Positions 40,901-48,611 of a stretch of DNA of 64,000 nucleotides are shown one piece after another. Both the position numbers and the translations under genes were made by a program. The stretch lies in NCBI GenBank assembly GCA_048201935.1, contig DBFBGR010000004.1, forward strand, positions 124,001 to 188,000, written 5' to 3'. A model generated the notes under the pieces. It had not been told where the DNA came from. It saw nothing but the letters and a program-made list of their open reading frames with translations, and searched no databases. How positions within the stretch are numbered: position 1 is the stretch's first letter; every line of letters begins with the position of its first letter. This DNA comes from MGBC124762 sp048201935. Lineage in GTDB: Bacteria; Bacillota; Clostridia; Oscillospirales; Oscillospiraceae.

Positions 40901-43900
40901 GCTGGCCGTGCCCTTCCGCCTGTTGAAGCACCCCACCGGCGGCCGCCTGACAGGCGGCAAGGCCCGGCTGGTGGAGCTGGGCGCGGGCATGCGGGACTTC
41001 ACCCTAGTGACCAAGGCGGCCTCCGGCGCCAGCCGGGGCGTTAGCGCGTCGTCGGTCTTTGGGCGGCTCTTCTCCGCCTACGCCGAGGGAGACGGCCGGG
41101 CCATGGAAAGCGGCGATGTGACCTACGCCTTCTCCGCCCAGGACGACATCTACGGCGGCTCCACCCGGAACCTGCGGGAGAAGGTGAGCTACAAGGACGA
41201 CGCCAACGCCATCCCCGGAATGATCCCCATTGGCGAGAACAAGACCAGCGCCACCGTCCTGCGTAAGGCGAAGTACGCCGAGGACTACGGCACACTGCGC
41301 ATTGACGGCGGCGGGCAGCTGACGGCGGGCAGTTTGCCCGCGGGCATGGAGTATCACCACCAGTCCAGCGGCCAGGGGGTCATCACTGGCGCGCCCACCG
41401 AGGTGGGCGACGGGGAGTTTGCATTCACCATCACCCGGGGCGGCGTAGAGACCTACTATGTCCTGCCGGTGGAGAAGCGGACCCTCCACTTCTACCCCAA
41501 CGGCTGCGGTTCCTACTACGGCCAGGACAGATACCGGGGACAGAGCAACGAGAGCTTTACCTTCACCTACCGGGTCTCCGAGCTGGCGGACCGGGACGTT
41601 CCCGAGGACGTGGAGCTGGAGGGCGACGGCGCGGAGCTGGTCAGCATTTTGGGCTCGGACGGTAGCTATACCCCGCCCACCTTCACCGCCAAGCTCAGCC
41701 GCAACACCACCGACGCGGAAAATCCCGTCCAGCAGGACACCAAAGTGGGCACCTATCCCGTCATTTTGGACGACGGCACCGCCCTGGACGACAAATACGA
41801 CCTGGTGCTGGACGAGACCACGCAGAACAAGCAGGTGCTGGAGATCCTCCGCAGGCCCGTGTGGATCGACCACATCGAGGCCTCTCCCGAGCAGACCGGG
41901 GCCCAGATCTACAGCGACGGCAGCCGTCTGGACTGCTTGGTCACCATCGACGAGAAGGAGAGCAAGGCCCTCATGATCCATCTGGCCCTGCGAGATGAGG
42001 TCATCGCCAACGGTTCCTGGGGCGGACGGCCCCTCACCGGCGAGGCCCGGGTGGGGGACGACGCCCTCAAGCTCACCTTCAGCGGCGAGTTCCTGCGCAA
42101 CGCCGACGACGAGCGGGAGTTCCCCGACAACAAGGATATGTTCTATATGACCGGTGAGGAAGTGGAGCGCTCCATCGGCAAGATCACCATCAGCGAGGCC
42201 AACCGGACCCTGTTCAACAAGGAAAATCCCAATTACGACCTGCAACTGGTGTCGGGCGCCGTCCTCCACGGCGAGGATAACGACGTTCGGGGCAAGGTGA
42301 TGCGCCGGGAGATCACCGAGCTGGAGTTCTCCGACTACCCCAACGCCTTGAACGGCAAGGGCTCTGTGACCTACGGTGAGTACATCAGCCTGGCCGACCT
42401 TCGTATCCGGGTCTTCCGGGACGACCAGCAGATCGGCTCCCAGCCCTACGACTTCACCTATGACTACGACGGCTCCATGGCCCAGGCCATGGACATCCAC
42501 TATAACTGGGTCACCAAAGAGGAGATGGAGGCGGGCCTCAAGAGCCCCAACACCCTCATCGGCTCTGGCTGGGACCCCACCCAGCCCAAGGGCCGGCAGG
42601 ACGCGCGGCCCTACCGGGACACCAACGAGACTCTCAGCGTGGACATGGACGGTATGTACCTGTGCGCCATCGCCCGCAAATACGCCCTGAACGACCCCGA
42701 CGCGGTCCAGGATGCCAACGCCTATGTGAAGGAATATAGCGCGTATCCCATCCATGTGCTGCCCAAGGAGGTCACCCTCTCGGTCACCGACATGAACCGC
42801 TTCTACGGCGAGGAGACCGCCCAGCCCAGCTATACCTACGCGGTGAACCAGCTCTCCAGCGGCGACCTGCAAAAGCTCCGGGCCCACTACGGCCAGGACT
42901 ATGTCTTCACCGGCGCGTCGGAGGAGCTGGAGTGGCTGATGGAGGGCGACAAGAACTTCCAAAAGCCCACCATCCAGTTCATGCGCAGCCCCCGCCTGCC
43001 TGAGTCGGACACCGACGAGGACCTGGTCACCACCGAGACCAACGCCACCAACACCTATTATTACCAGGTCATCTCCGGGGCCCGGTCCACCAACTACCGC
43101 TTCCGCTACGCCCGGGTGGACGGCGACCGGCGGCCCAGCGCCGACTTTGGCACCGCCTATCTCAGCATCATGAAGCGGCCCATCGTGGTGGCGGACGTGG
43201 GCAGCCGCTACACCACCGACGCCAGCGGCCATGTGGTGCGCGCCACCACCACCGGCAAGGACACCTTCGCCGTGCTCTACGCCGACTCCAAGCGGCTGTT
43301 GCTGGACGACCAGGTGGACGACGGCGTCCACACGCCCTTTACCGCCTCCGCCGCGGTGGGCGCGGTGGACCGGGTCACCTTCACCGCCCCGGCCTATGAC
43401 CCGGACACCCAGACCGTCACCTATTATAACGGCGGCGCCAGCGATAACGTGACCCAGCAGACCGGCATGGCCTACTCTGTGGACCACCCGGTGCTGGAGA
43501 AGGATCTGGCCGACCTGAAGATCACCTACAAGGTCCAGTTCCTGCCCGATCAGGGCCAGTATAGCTGGAACTCCTTCTCGGACAACTATTACAGCGTAGA
43601 GGACCTGACCGCCGCCGGCGGCCAGGCCCAGCGGCCTGTGGAGTTGCGGGAGCTGGCGCTGACCAGCGACACGGGCGTAGCCAACAACTATATGCTGGTC
43701 TACACCGACTCCTTCCAGGCCGTCCGCCGGGCCCCGGCCAACTCCACGCTGGTCAACGCCCCCGACCCCTCCAACACCACCAACCCGGGCAACGCCGCCT
43801 TCCAGCAGTACGGCACCGGTCTTGTGATCCTGCGGCCCATCAAGACCATGGATATCAAGAGCGTGGGCTGTATGCAGTACACCTACGGCGAGTATTTCGC

Positions 43901-46900
43901 CCCGGATAACCCCGGCGTCAGCGGCAGCCAGCTCACCCTGTCGGTGAACTACGACACCCGCTACGACAACTACACCGCGCCCTATGTGGGCAACGTCAAC
44001 AGCGAGACCGTGGCCTATACCTACGAGACGGACACCAGCTCCTTCGCCAAGCGTGGCTTTGTCATCCACTACATCGACCCCGCCACCCAGACCGAGCAGG
44101 GCGTGGGCGAGAGCGGGCAGATCCTGATGGGCGGCGACCCTCTCTATCCCGCCACCCACAACGGCAAGCACCTCTTTGTCTCGGGCAAGCGGGGCGAAAA
44201 CGACCCGCTGGTCTATTCCTCCATCACCGCCGCCGCCCTGGAGATCGCCCAGACGCCGCTGGTGCTGACGGCCCGGAATATCCACCGCTTCTACGGCGAG
44301 GACAATCAGACCGGCTATGTGGTCCCCCTGAACGGCGAGAGCCCGGAGCAGGCGGGGGACGGCTCGCTCACCTTTACCTACGCCTTCCAGGCTTCTCAAC
44401 TGGCCCGGTGGGACCGGGAGACGCTGAGCGAGCTGCTGGGCAAGACCATCCGCGAGGTGGACACCGTCACCCAGGGCGAGCTGGAGCAGGCCCTGGACCT
44501 GGCCGCAAAGGGCTCCGACGAGCAGAAGGCCTGGGCCAAGGGCTTTGGCTACCAAAAGCCCGCCATCACAACTGCCGCCAACCAAACCAGCCCCATCAAC
44601 ACGAGCGATGGCAAGTGGGGCGAATATCCCATCACCAACACCGCCAAGTCCTTTGCCAACTATAAGGTAGAGGGCGTGGGGGCGACGCTGTATGTCTACC
44701 CCCGGCCCATCCGGGTCACCGGTATCGCCAGCAGCCAGGACGACCCGGTGTATACCATCTACAACCAGACCGCCGGTAAGATCTTCAACACCGCCTTTGA
44801 CCAGGACCGGATCACCGTGAAGCGCAGCAACGACGGCTTGAGCGACACCTGGGCCCAGGACCTGGCCGACGGCATCCACCGCGGCGTGGACCTGCCCCTC
44901 ACCGGCTCCGCTCTGGTGGGGACGGACGCGCTGAAATACCGGGCCAGCATCGATTATAGCTCCAACGACACCACTCTGCCCGAGGGCAAGAACGAGGCCT
45001 ATATGGATGTGGTGGCCACCATCACTGGCTTCGCCGCCAGCGCCGACCAGACTGAGCGCAACTACAACCTGAGCACCTCCCGAAACGGCGCCTACACCGA
45101 CGACCAGGCCACCGGCGCGGTGAAGCTGCGTACCATCGGCTACATCATCATCCGCCAGCTCCCCGAGAGCAAGTATGACTACGGCCAGACCCTGAGCCTG
45201 GACGGGCTGCGGGTGACGGTCAACTACAAGATGCTGGGCGACGAGGGCGGCGAGTATGACTCGGTGAACGTAGACTACATCGACGCCAACCAGTTCCAGA
45301 GCTACGGCCTCTACGTCAACTACTGGGACCCTGACTACGACGCCGTCCCCGACCAGAGCCGCTGGAAGTCCATCCCCAACGGCTACCGTAAGGCGGGCAC
45401 CGGCGACCATCTGACCATTGCCCCCACCCACGACACCCAGCAGTTCCTGGGCAACGACAAGTCTAAGCCCTTGGAGCGGCCCTTCGCCGCCAACGGTATG
45501 GGGCTGATCATTTCCGCCTTCCAAGAGGGTGAGAACCAGAACCCCGCCCAGCCCAAGGTGCTGGCCGCCACCCGGGAGCTTATCCCCGGCGCGGGCGTGG
45601 AGAGCTATGAGGTCACCGACACCAACAAGACCCCCTTCACCATCACCGTCCGGCCCCGGCGGTTGCAGTATACCCTGTCGGCCACCGATAAGACCTACAA
45701 CGGCGACGGCAAGACCGCGGGCACCCTGCGGCTGACCAACCTCTTCGACCAGAAGAACGTCCAGACCAAGATCACCTCCACCAGCACCGCCGCTCTCCAC
45801 ACCCCGGTGTACCAGGACGTGACCGACGTGGTCTACGTCCCCGTGGGCGCGAGCTATGAGAGCCTGGGGGACAACTACCAAAGCTATACCGGCACCGGCT
45901 ACCAGGTGGCGGGCAGCGCCATCTCCTTCACCACCGGCGCTTACACCGACGGCCGCGCCAGCCTCCTGGACCAGAACCCCGCCGTCCAGTGGGCCAGCGG
46001 CTACCAGTGGGGCAAGGGCCTTTTAGAGTTCACCTTCCCCAACGCCAACGTCCACTATGTGGACGATACCTTCCTTTCCGGGGCTGTCCCCGGGGTGGGC
46101 ACGGCGGAGCTGGCCCAGTATTGGCGCGCCAGCCAGGACCTCAACGGCGTGGATGGCCGCTGGGACAGCTATCCCGACGTTTCCCAGATGCCCGTGGAGG
46201 TCAACAACATGACCTTTATGGGTCCCGACGCGGCCAACTATACCTGGGGTCCCAGCACCGAGGCCCAGGTCACTGAGACTCAAGTCACCCTGGACACCGA
46301 CCGCGCCACCTTGGGCAGTGGCCAGGCCGACCTGCCCTACGCCACCGTCCACAAGGCCAACCGCCAGAGCATCCAGGACCTGCTCAGCGGTAAGGACTTT
46401 GTCCTGCCCACGCTGCAGGTGGACGAGCACACCAACGTCATCCGCGTGACCTACGGCGAGGACCTGGACAAGATCGACGACCGCACCGGCGTCACCGAGC
46501 AGGAGAACGTGCTGACCCCCGACGGCGCCGACGAGTTCCGCGACGAGCTCCACTTTGAGTACGCCCTGGTCTACGAGTCCGACGGCCTGCTGCGCCAGTG
46601 GGCGGGCAGGGCAGGGGACCAGGGGTATCAGGACACCCTCTTCTTCGGCGGCGAGACTGTGGCCCCCGAGGTGGACCCGGGCTATGTTCCTCAACTGGAC
46701 CGGCTGGATAAGCTGGAGAACGCCAGCGAGCGCACCGTCTACAAGGGCCAGCGCTACCGCTGGGCCCAGGAGGACACGGGCCTTTCGGAGCGTGGCTGGC
46801 GGGAGGACGGCGGCTTCACGGTGGATCCGATGGCGTACCCTGGCTACGCCACCTACGGCGAGGCCGTCCGGGACGCCTACTGGTACTACGACCTCTACAC

Positions 46901-48545
46901 CACTGACCGGACCGCGCTGCCCCGGGACACCGTTTTCTATCCCCTGGTCCGCCTGGCCGAGACCCACAACTATCATCCTTCGGGCGACCTCACCGCCGAC
47001 GGCGACGGCGACGGACGGCCCGACGTATCCGCCTGGGAGCTCTATGAGGCTCGCCAGGCTGTGAGCGCGTATGTGACCAATGCCGACGAGACCCAGGCCG
47101 AGGCCCTGCTGGCCCAGGCCCAGGCCAAGTCCGGCGCGACGCTGGAGGGCTGCCGGGACATGGAGGCCCTGGCCCGCAAGCAGGCCCAGGACCGGGTGGC
47201 GGCGGACGCGGCCAGGGTGGAGGAAGGCTTCCCCGATGAGCCGCCCCAGCCCGACGGGCCCATCGCCGCGGTGAAAAGCTACCGCCAGCGCTTTGACCTG
47301 CTCTCGGCCAACTGGGAGCGGCAGGACCAGAGCGAGTACCTGGTCACGCTGCTGGAGGACGCGCGCTTCACCGACACCCTGGCCTACAACGACCAAAAGC
47401 TGATGGACAGCGTGGTCTATAATAACCCAACCCGTTACTACGGCTACTACTGGGACCCGGACCGCTCCGGGGCCATCAAGTTCAACGACGAGGAAAAGCC
47501 CATCGACTTCGACACCGTGATGCAAGCGGAGATCCGCCAGCGCCAGAGCAATGGCGAAACGGTGGATACCATCTTCACCTATGACCCCGTGGCCAGCGGC
47601 CACACCGCCCAGCTCTATGTGGACATCAGCGGCGGTAGGGGCGGGCGCACCGTGCGCTCCATCCGCATCGTCCCCTCCGCCCTCTTCGTCCGCCTGGGCG
47701 ACGCGCCGGTGCAGCTGAGCGTGGTCACCGACCCGAAGAAGCCCATCAACCGCCGCTATACCTGGACCACCTCCGACCCCAGCGTGGTCACCGTGGACGG
47801 AAATGGCCTTGTGACCATCCGGGGCGAGGGCACGGCGGTGATCACCGTCACCACCACCAATCGCCGCTCCGACTCCATCACCGTGGTGGTTTCGCCGGTG
47901 CTGCCCTTTACCCCGGGACAGAATCCCATCTTCAACTTCTACTATACCGGGGCCTGGGCCGAACTGGACGAGGACAACGCCTTCCGGCCCCACGAGACCA
48001 TGACCCGGGGCGAGGTAGCCCGGCTGCTGGACCTGTTTTTGAACCCCGAGCACGAGCCCTCCGAGACCCGGGAGATCGCCTATGTGGACGTAACGGGCCG
48101 GGAGAAGTACTACGGCGCGCTGTGCCGGCTCACCAAGGTGGGCGCGGTGGTGGGCGTGCCCGGCACCGCCTTCGCCGGGGAGCGGTTGGCCACCCGGGCC
48201 GAGTTTGTCACCATCCTGGCTAGGATGCTGGAGCTGAACGTCCCCGACACCGTGGGCATGGCCCACGCCTTCGCCGACTCCGGCGAGGACGCCACCTGGG
48301 CCTACGCCTACATCGACGCCATGGCCAAGGCCGGCGTGATCCGGGGCACCGGCGGCGGCAGCTTCGCGCCGGATCGTCCCATCACCCGGGAGGAGGCCGC
48401 GGCCATCATGGCCCGGTTGGTGGTGAGCCGCATGGACGCCGCCGACCAGACCAAGCTGCGCGTGCCCAGCGACATGACCCCGGAGAACTGGTCCTACCCC
48501 GCGGTGCTCCGGGCGGTGAACTCCGTGGTGGCCCCCGGCTTCTAA
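37998..48545 (+). CDS. SLH-anchored multidomain surface protein, 3,515 residues
   Basis: The ATG at 37998 has a good ribosome site and a signal peptide (MDNKWTKRLVSLTVAL, cleavage probably after AMARA). In order the protein shows: a beta-rich N-terminal region with a cadherin-like module (about 38700-39330, ending YILHVERL); a GNTP-x-x-MI module (39351); a PG-x-Y segment and dockerin-like hand (39990); a cohesin-like domain (40255-41035); an LPAGM...GVITGAPT putative-Ig unit (41270-41490); MBG/YDG-type Ig-like modules (about 42300-46250); a helical stretch (46990-47400); a Big_2 domain (47640-47893); and SLH repeats to the C-terminus. It should sit in the S-layer or on secondary wall polymers and is the only wall-anchored product in view, so it may be the scaffold for its neighbours. 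Middle gene of the operon. Confidence 0.94.
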   Translation: MDNKWTKRLVSLTVALEMFCSPVAMARAEGDASERPEIPAVVFEERSETPAVSGGGGSADLMALPVDERDLAVDLSFGIPLEQGVGGATYPARYKGYFTHEGGSARDWGYRTFNTGEKYFVKSGDNFYTVLPDPGRLPDLELDGFYVLGEPIESWLDEDTRVSKVQSWTYDETWGDGALKVEWSNDDVGFTANDDVDYFEGKYLSLGYIESGKMEELFNSSIARHDDVMGFVPMVARWKDSANANLTSLSATTYTQDTGAANEVAQLFTEDPTGKADPARVELSAINAAYFDDDAHTKEFWLRVSEDQESLTLKFAAYEPYYAYNVTQNGAGDSPVSVSVLFNDRNVTTAEGEAIQVRRGWSWDDAGQPTDAIVPQPRDTSGWLTPTNRDTNPARSHWSVENIPLAKVAQAEDMDNARTTITITVEAPNGDRERYILHVERLMTPTYTLGLGNTPLAMIEKDQRGNWGETESRRRQKKDEAKELFAQSFRLGYGGAVSPGDYTYYKSDFTTAAWTGFSWQGQKNYNIDLDETAVVAYQDTAFADPGVTFVGSNGKAVEFGANAPVEYQDCVTRTIELRKADKLTADGYGASGEACWYTAEGGQAVLKSTQTAQVLQNADGSDGVDLRGLRILPGIYTMTYTFTDPLDPGNPVVAQRPLVVLPIPGDVDMDGAVTVADAMALRARQADWETSNALDVQLLRFRVLGTKTAQDIIQGYQPVLADLGRSDYFYPPLPAPDDASDTYQRRTWDQVEMNGSARLELRFLGVEQGILDGENSHTNPATDGVVDLEHGKIGPWQADGEGEVTVREKDVLTGKDKYGISGQNDVFWVGVYLTPGDLAGSTVEDLTLTLTYDSDFVAPMVVYKNGQFPDASQDNYWYRALYYYNFGDGSKLDQSHTMTLFSGYNRTDYDYETGSAMSRAYATHYSKVIGELEQLQSNSSLREMVVSIQGSDAPTSHRATLPGDEVCVLAVPFRLLKHPTGGRLTGGKARLVELGAGMRDFTLVTKAASGASRGVSASSVFGRLFSAYAEGDGRAMESGDVTYAFSAQDDIYGGSTRNLREKVSYKDDANAIPGMIPIGENKTSATVLRKAKYAEDYGTLRIDGGGQLTAGSLPAGMEYHHQSSGQGVITGAPTEVGDGEFAFTITRGGVETYYVLPVEKRTLHFYPNGCGSYYGQDRYRGQSNESFTFTYRVSELADRDVPEDVELEGDGAELVSILGSDGSYTPPTFTAKLSRNTTDAENPVQQDTKVGTYPVILDDGTALDDKYDLVLDETTQNKQVLEILRRPVWIDHIEASPEQTGAQIYSDGSRLDCLVTIDEKESKALMIHLALRDEVIANGSWGGRPLTGEARVGDDALKLTFSGEFLRNADDEREFPDNKDMFYMTGEEVERSIGKITISEANRTLFNKENPNYDLQLVSGAVLHGEDNDVRGKVMRREITELEFSDYPNALNGKGSVTYGEYISLADLRIRVFRDDQQIGSQPYDFTYDYDGSMAQAMDIHYNWVTKEEMEAGLKSPNTLIGSGWDPTQPKGRQDARPYRDTNETLSVDMDGMYLCAIARKYALNDPDAVQDANAYVKEYSAYPIHVLPKEVTLSVTDMNRFYGEETAQPSYTYAVNQLSSGDLQKLRAHYGQDYVFTGASEELEWLMEGDKNFQKPTIQFMRSPRLPESDTDEDLVTTETNATNTYYYQVISGARSTNYRFRYARVDGDRRPSADFGTAYLSIMKRPIVVADVGSRYTTDASGHVVRATTTGKDTFAVLYADSKRLLLDDQVDDGVHTPFTASAAVGAVDRVTFTAPAYDPDTQTVTYYNGGASDNVTQQTGMAYSVDHPVLEKDLADLKITYKVQFLPDQGQYSWNSFSDNYYSVEDLTAAGGQAQRPVELRELALTSDTGVANNYMLVYTDSFQAVRRAPANSTLVNAPDPSNTTNPGNAAFQQYGTGLVILRPIKTMDIKSVGCMQYTYGEYFAPDNPGVSGSQLTLSVNYDTRYDNYTAPYVGNVNSETVAYTYETDTSSFAKRGFVIHYIDPATQTEQGVGESGQILMGGDPLYPATHNGKHLFVSGKRGENDPLVYSSITAAALEIAQTPLVLTARNIHRFYGEDNQTGYVVPLNGESPEQAGDGSLTFTYAFQASQLARWDRETLSELLGKTIREVDTVTQGELEQALDLAAKGSDEQKAWAKGFGYQKPAITTAANQTSPINTSDGKWGEYPITNTAKSFANYKVEGVGATLYVYPRPIRVTGIASSQDDPVYTIYNQTAGKIFNTAFDQDRITVKRSNDGLSDTWAQDLADGIHRGVDLPLTGSALVGTDALKYRASIDYSSNDTTLPEGKNEAYMDVVATITGFAASADQTERNYNLSTSRNGAYTDDQATGAVKLRTIGYIIIRQLPESKYDYGQTLSLDGLRVTVNYKMLGDEGGEYDSVNVDYIDANQFQSYGLYVNYWDPDYDAVPDQSRWKSIPNGYRKAGTGDHLTIAPTHDTQQFLGNDKSKPLERPFAANGMGLIISAFQEGENQNPAQPKVLAATRELIPGAGVESYEVTDTNKTPFTITVRPRRLQYTLSATDKTYNGDGKTAGTLRLTNLFDQKNVQTKITSTSTAALHTPVYQDVTDVVYVPVGASYESLGDNYQSYTGTGYQVAGSAISFTTGAYTDGRASLLDQNPAVQWASGYQWGKGLLEFTFPNANVHYVDDTFLSGAVPGVGTAELAQYWRASQDLNGVDGRWDSYPDVSQMPVEVNNMTFMGPDAANYTWGPSTEAQVTETQVTLDTDRATLGSGQADLPYATVHKANRQSIQDLLSGKDFVLPTLQVDEHTNVIRVTYGEDLDKIDDRTGVTEQENVLTPDGADEFRDELHFEYALVYESDGLLRQWAGRAGDQGYQDTLFFGGETVAPEVDPGYVPQLDRLDKLENASERTVYKGQRYRWAQEDTGLSERGWREDGGFTVDPMAYPGYATYGEAVRDAYWYYDLYTTDRTALPRDTVFYPLVRLAETHNYHPSGDLTADGDGDGRPDVSAWELYEARQAVSAYVTNADETQAEALLAQAQAKSGATLEGCRDMEALARKQAQDRVAADAARVEEGFPDEPPQPDGPIAAVKSYRQRFDLLSANWERQDQSEYLVTLLEDARFTDTLAYNDQKLMDSVVYNNPTRYYGYYWDPDRSGAIKFNDEEKPIDFDTVMQAEIRQRQSNGETVDTIFTYDPVASGHTAQLYVDISGGRGGRTVRSIRIVPSALFVRLGDAPVQLSVVTDPKKPINRRYTWTTSDPSVVTVDGNGLVTIRGEGTAVITVTTTNRRSDSITVVVSPVLPFTPGQNPIFNFYYTGAWAELDEDNAFRPHETMTRGEVARLLDLFLNPEHEPSETREIAYVDVTGREKYYGALCRLTKVGAVVGVPGTAFAGERLATRAEFVTILARMLELNVPDTVGMAHAFADSGEDATWAYAYIDAMAKAGVIRGTGGGSFAPDRPITREEAAAIMARLVVSRMDAADQTKLRVPSDMTPENWSYPAVLRAVNSVVAPGF
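39351..40150 (+). other. GNTP module and internal dockerin-like site with a degraded second hand
   Basis: GNTPLAMIEKD and the helix KKDEAKELFAQSFRLGY parallel the same module in the preceding gene. PGIYTMTYTFTDPLDPG leads into GDVDMDGAVTVADAMALRAR (39990), a good F-hand. The expected second hand reads FRVLGTKTAQDIIQGY (from 40101): it keeps the FRV lead-in of its relative (FRVCDVNNDRNINHID) but has lost the Asp/Asn ligands. The site is internal, not C-terminal. Confidence 0.65.
40255..41035 (+). other. Cohesin-like domain related to the N-terminus of the next protein
   Basis: After SARLELRFLGVEQG the domain shows VFWVGVYLTPGDLAG, LTLTLTYDSDFVAPM and, about 110 residues on, VCVLAVPFRLLKHPTGG and ARLVEL. 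The same ordered landmarks (FWVG, YDS, PFRL, RLV) occur in the next gene. L-x-Y-D-S with flanking strands resembles a cohesin core. Domain family is inferred. Confidence 0.55.
42300..46250 (+). repeat. MBG/YDG-type Ig-like module array
   Basis: Two modules carry the RFYGE motif typical of MBG domains, at 42763 (VTLSVTDMNRFYGEETAQP) and 44258 (LVLTARNIHRFYGED). A YDG-type start, LSATDKTYNGDGKTAG, is at 45670. Related YGE/YGQ starts occur at about 42364 (VTYGEYISL), 43875 (YTYGEYFAP) and 45172 (YDYGQTLSLDGL). These families are common in long bacterial adhesins. Boundaries are approximate. Confidence 0.65.
46990..47400 (+). other. Helical segment preceding the Big_2 domain
   Basis: Ala/Glu/Gln-rich sequence (AEALLAQAQAKSGATLE, LARKQAQDRVAADAARVEE) replaces the beta pattern for about 130 residues. 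It begins with DGDGDGRPDVSAWELYEAR, which could itself be a calcium loop and helix. It may act as a stalk between the Ig-like array and the wall anchor. Confidence 0.5.
47640..47893 (+). other. Big_2 bacterial Ig-like domain
   Basis: The segment VRSIRIVPSALFVRLGD ... WTTSDPSVVTVDGNGLVTI, then GEGTAVITVTT, is a near-textbook Big_2 (PF02368) pattern: the W-x-(T/S)-S-(D/N)-P-x-V-x-x-V-x-x-x-G-x-V core and the G-T-A-x-I-T-V end. Confidence 0.9.
47935..48540 (+). other. SLH cell-wall anchor: two full repeats flanked by two partial ones
   Basis: The TR(A/E/G)E motifs that contact the pyruvylated wall polymer are present three times: TRGE (about 48003), TRAE (about 48196) and TREE (about 48379). 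The first unit (GAWAELDEDNAFRPHETMTR) lacks a normal F-x-D-V start. The last (ENWSYPAVLRAVNSVV) stops before its TRAE half. The two complete units are at 48080-48235 and 48268-48426. SLH domains (PF00395) bind secondary wall polysaccharide non-covalently. Confidence 0.92.
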
Positions 48546-48595
48546 GATAACCCCTTTCCCACAAAAAGGCCCTCTATGTTCCCCATCGGGACAGC

Positions 48596-48603
48596 AAAGG
48601 AAG
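48596..48603 (+). promoter_or_regulatory. Ribosome binding site for the last gene
   Basis: AAAGGAAG lies 8 nt before the ATG at 48612. GACA and TGTC flank it (48590-48593 and 48604-48607), so it could sit in a loop. The 66-bp gap from the previous stop shows no terminator, consistent with an operon. Confidence 0.65.
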
Positions 48604-48611
48604 TGTCTGCC

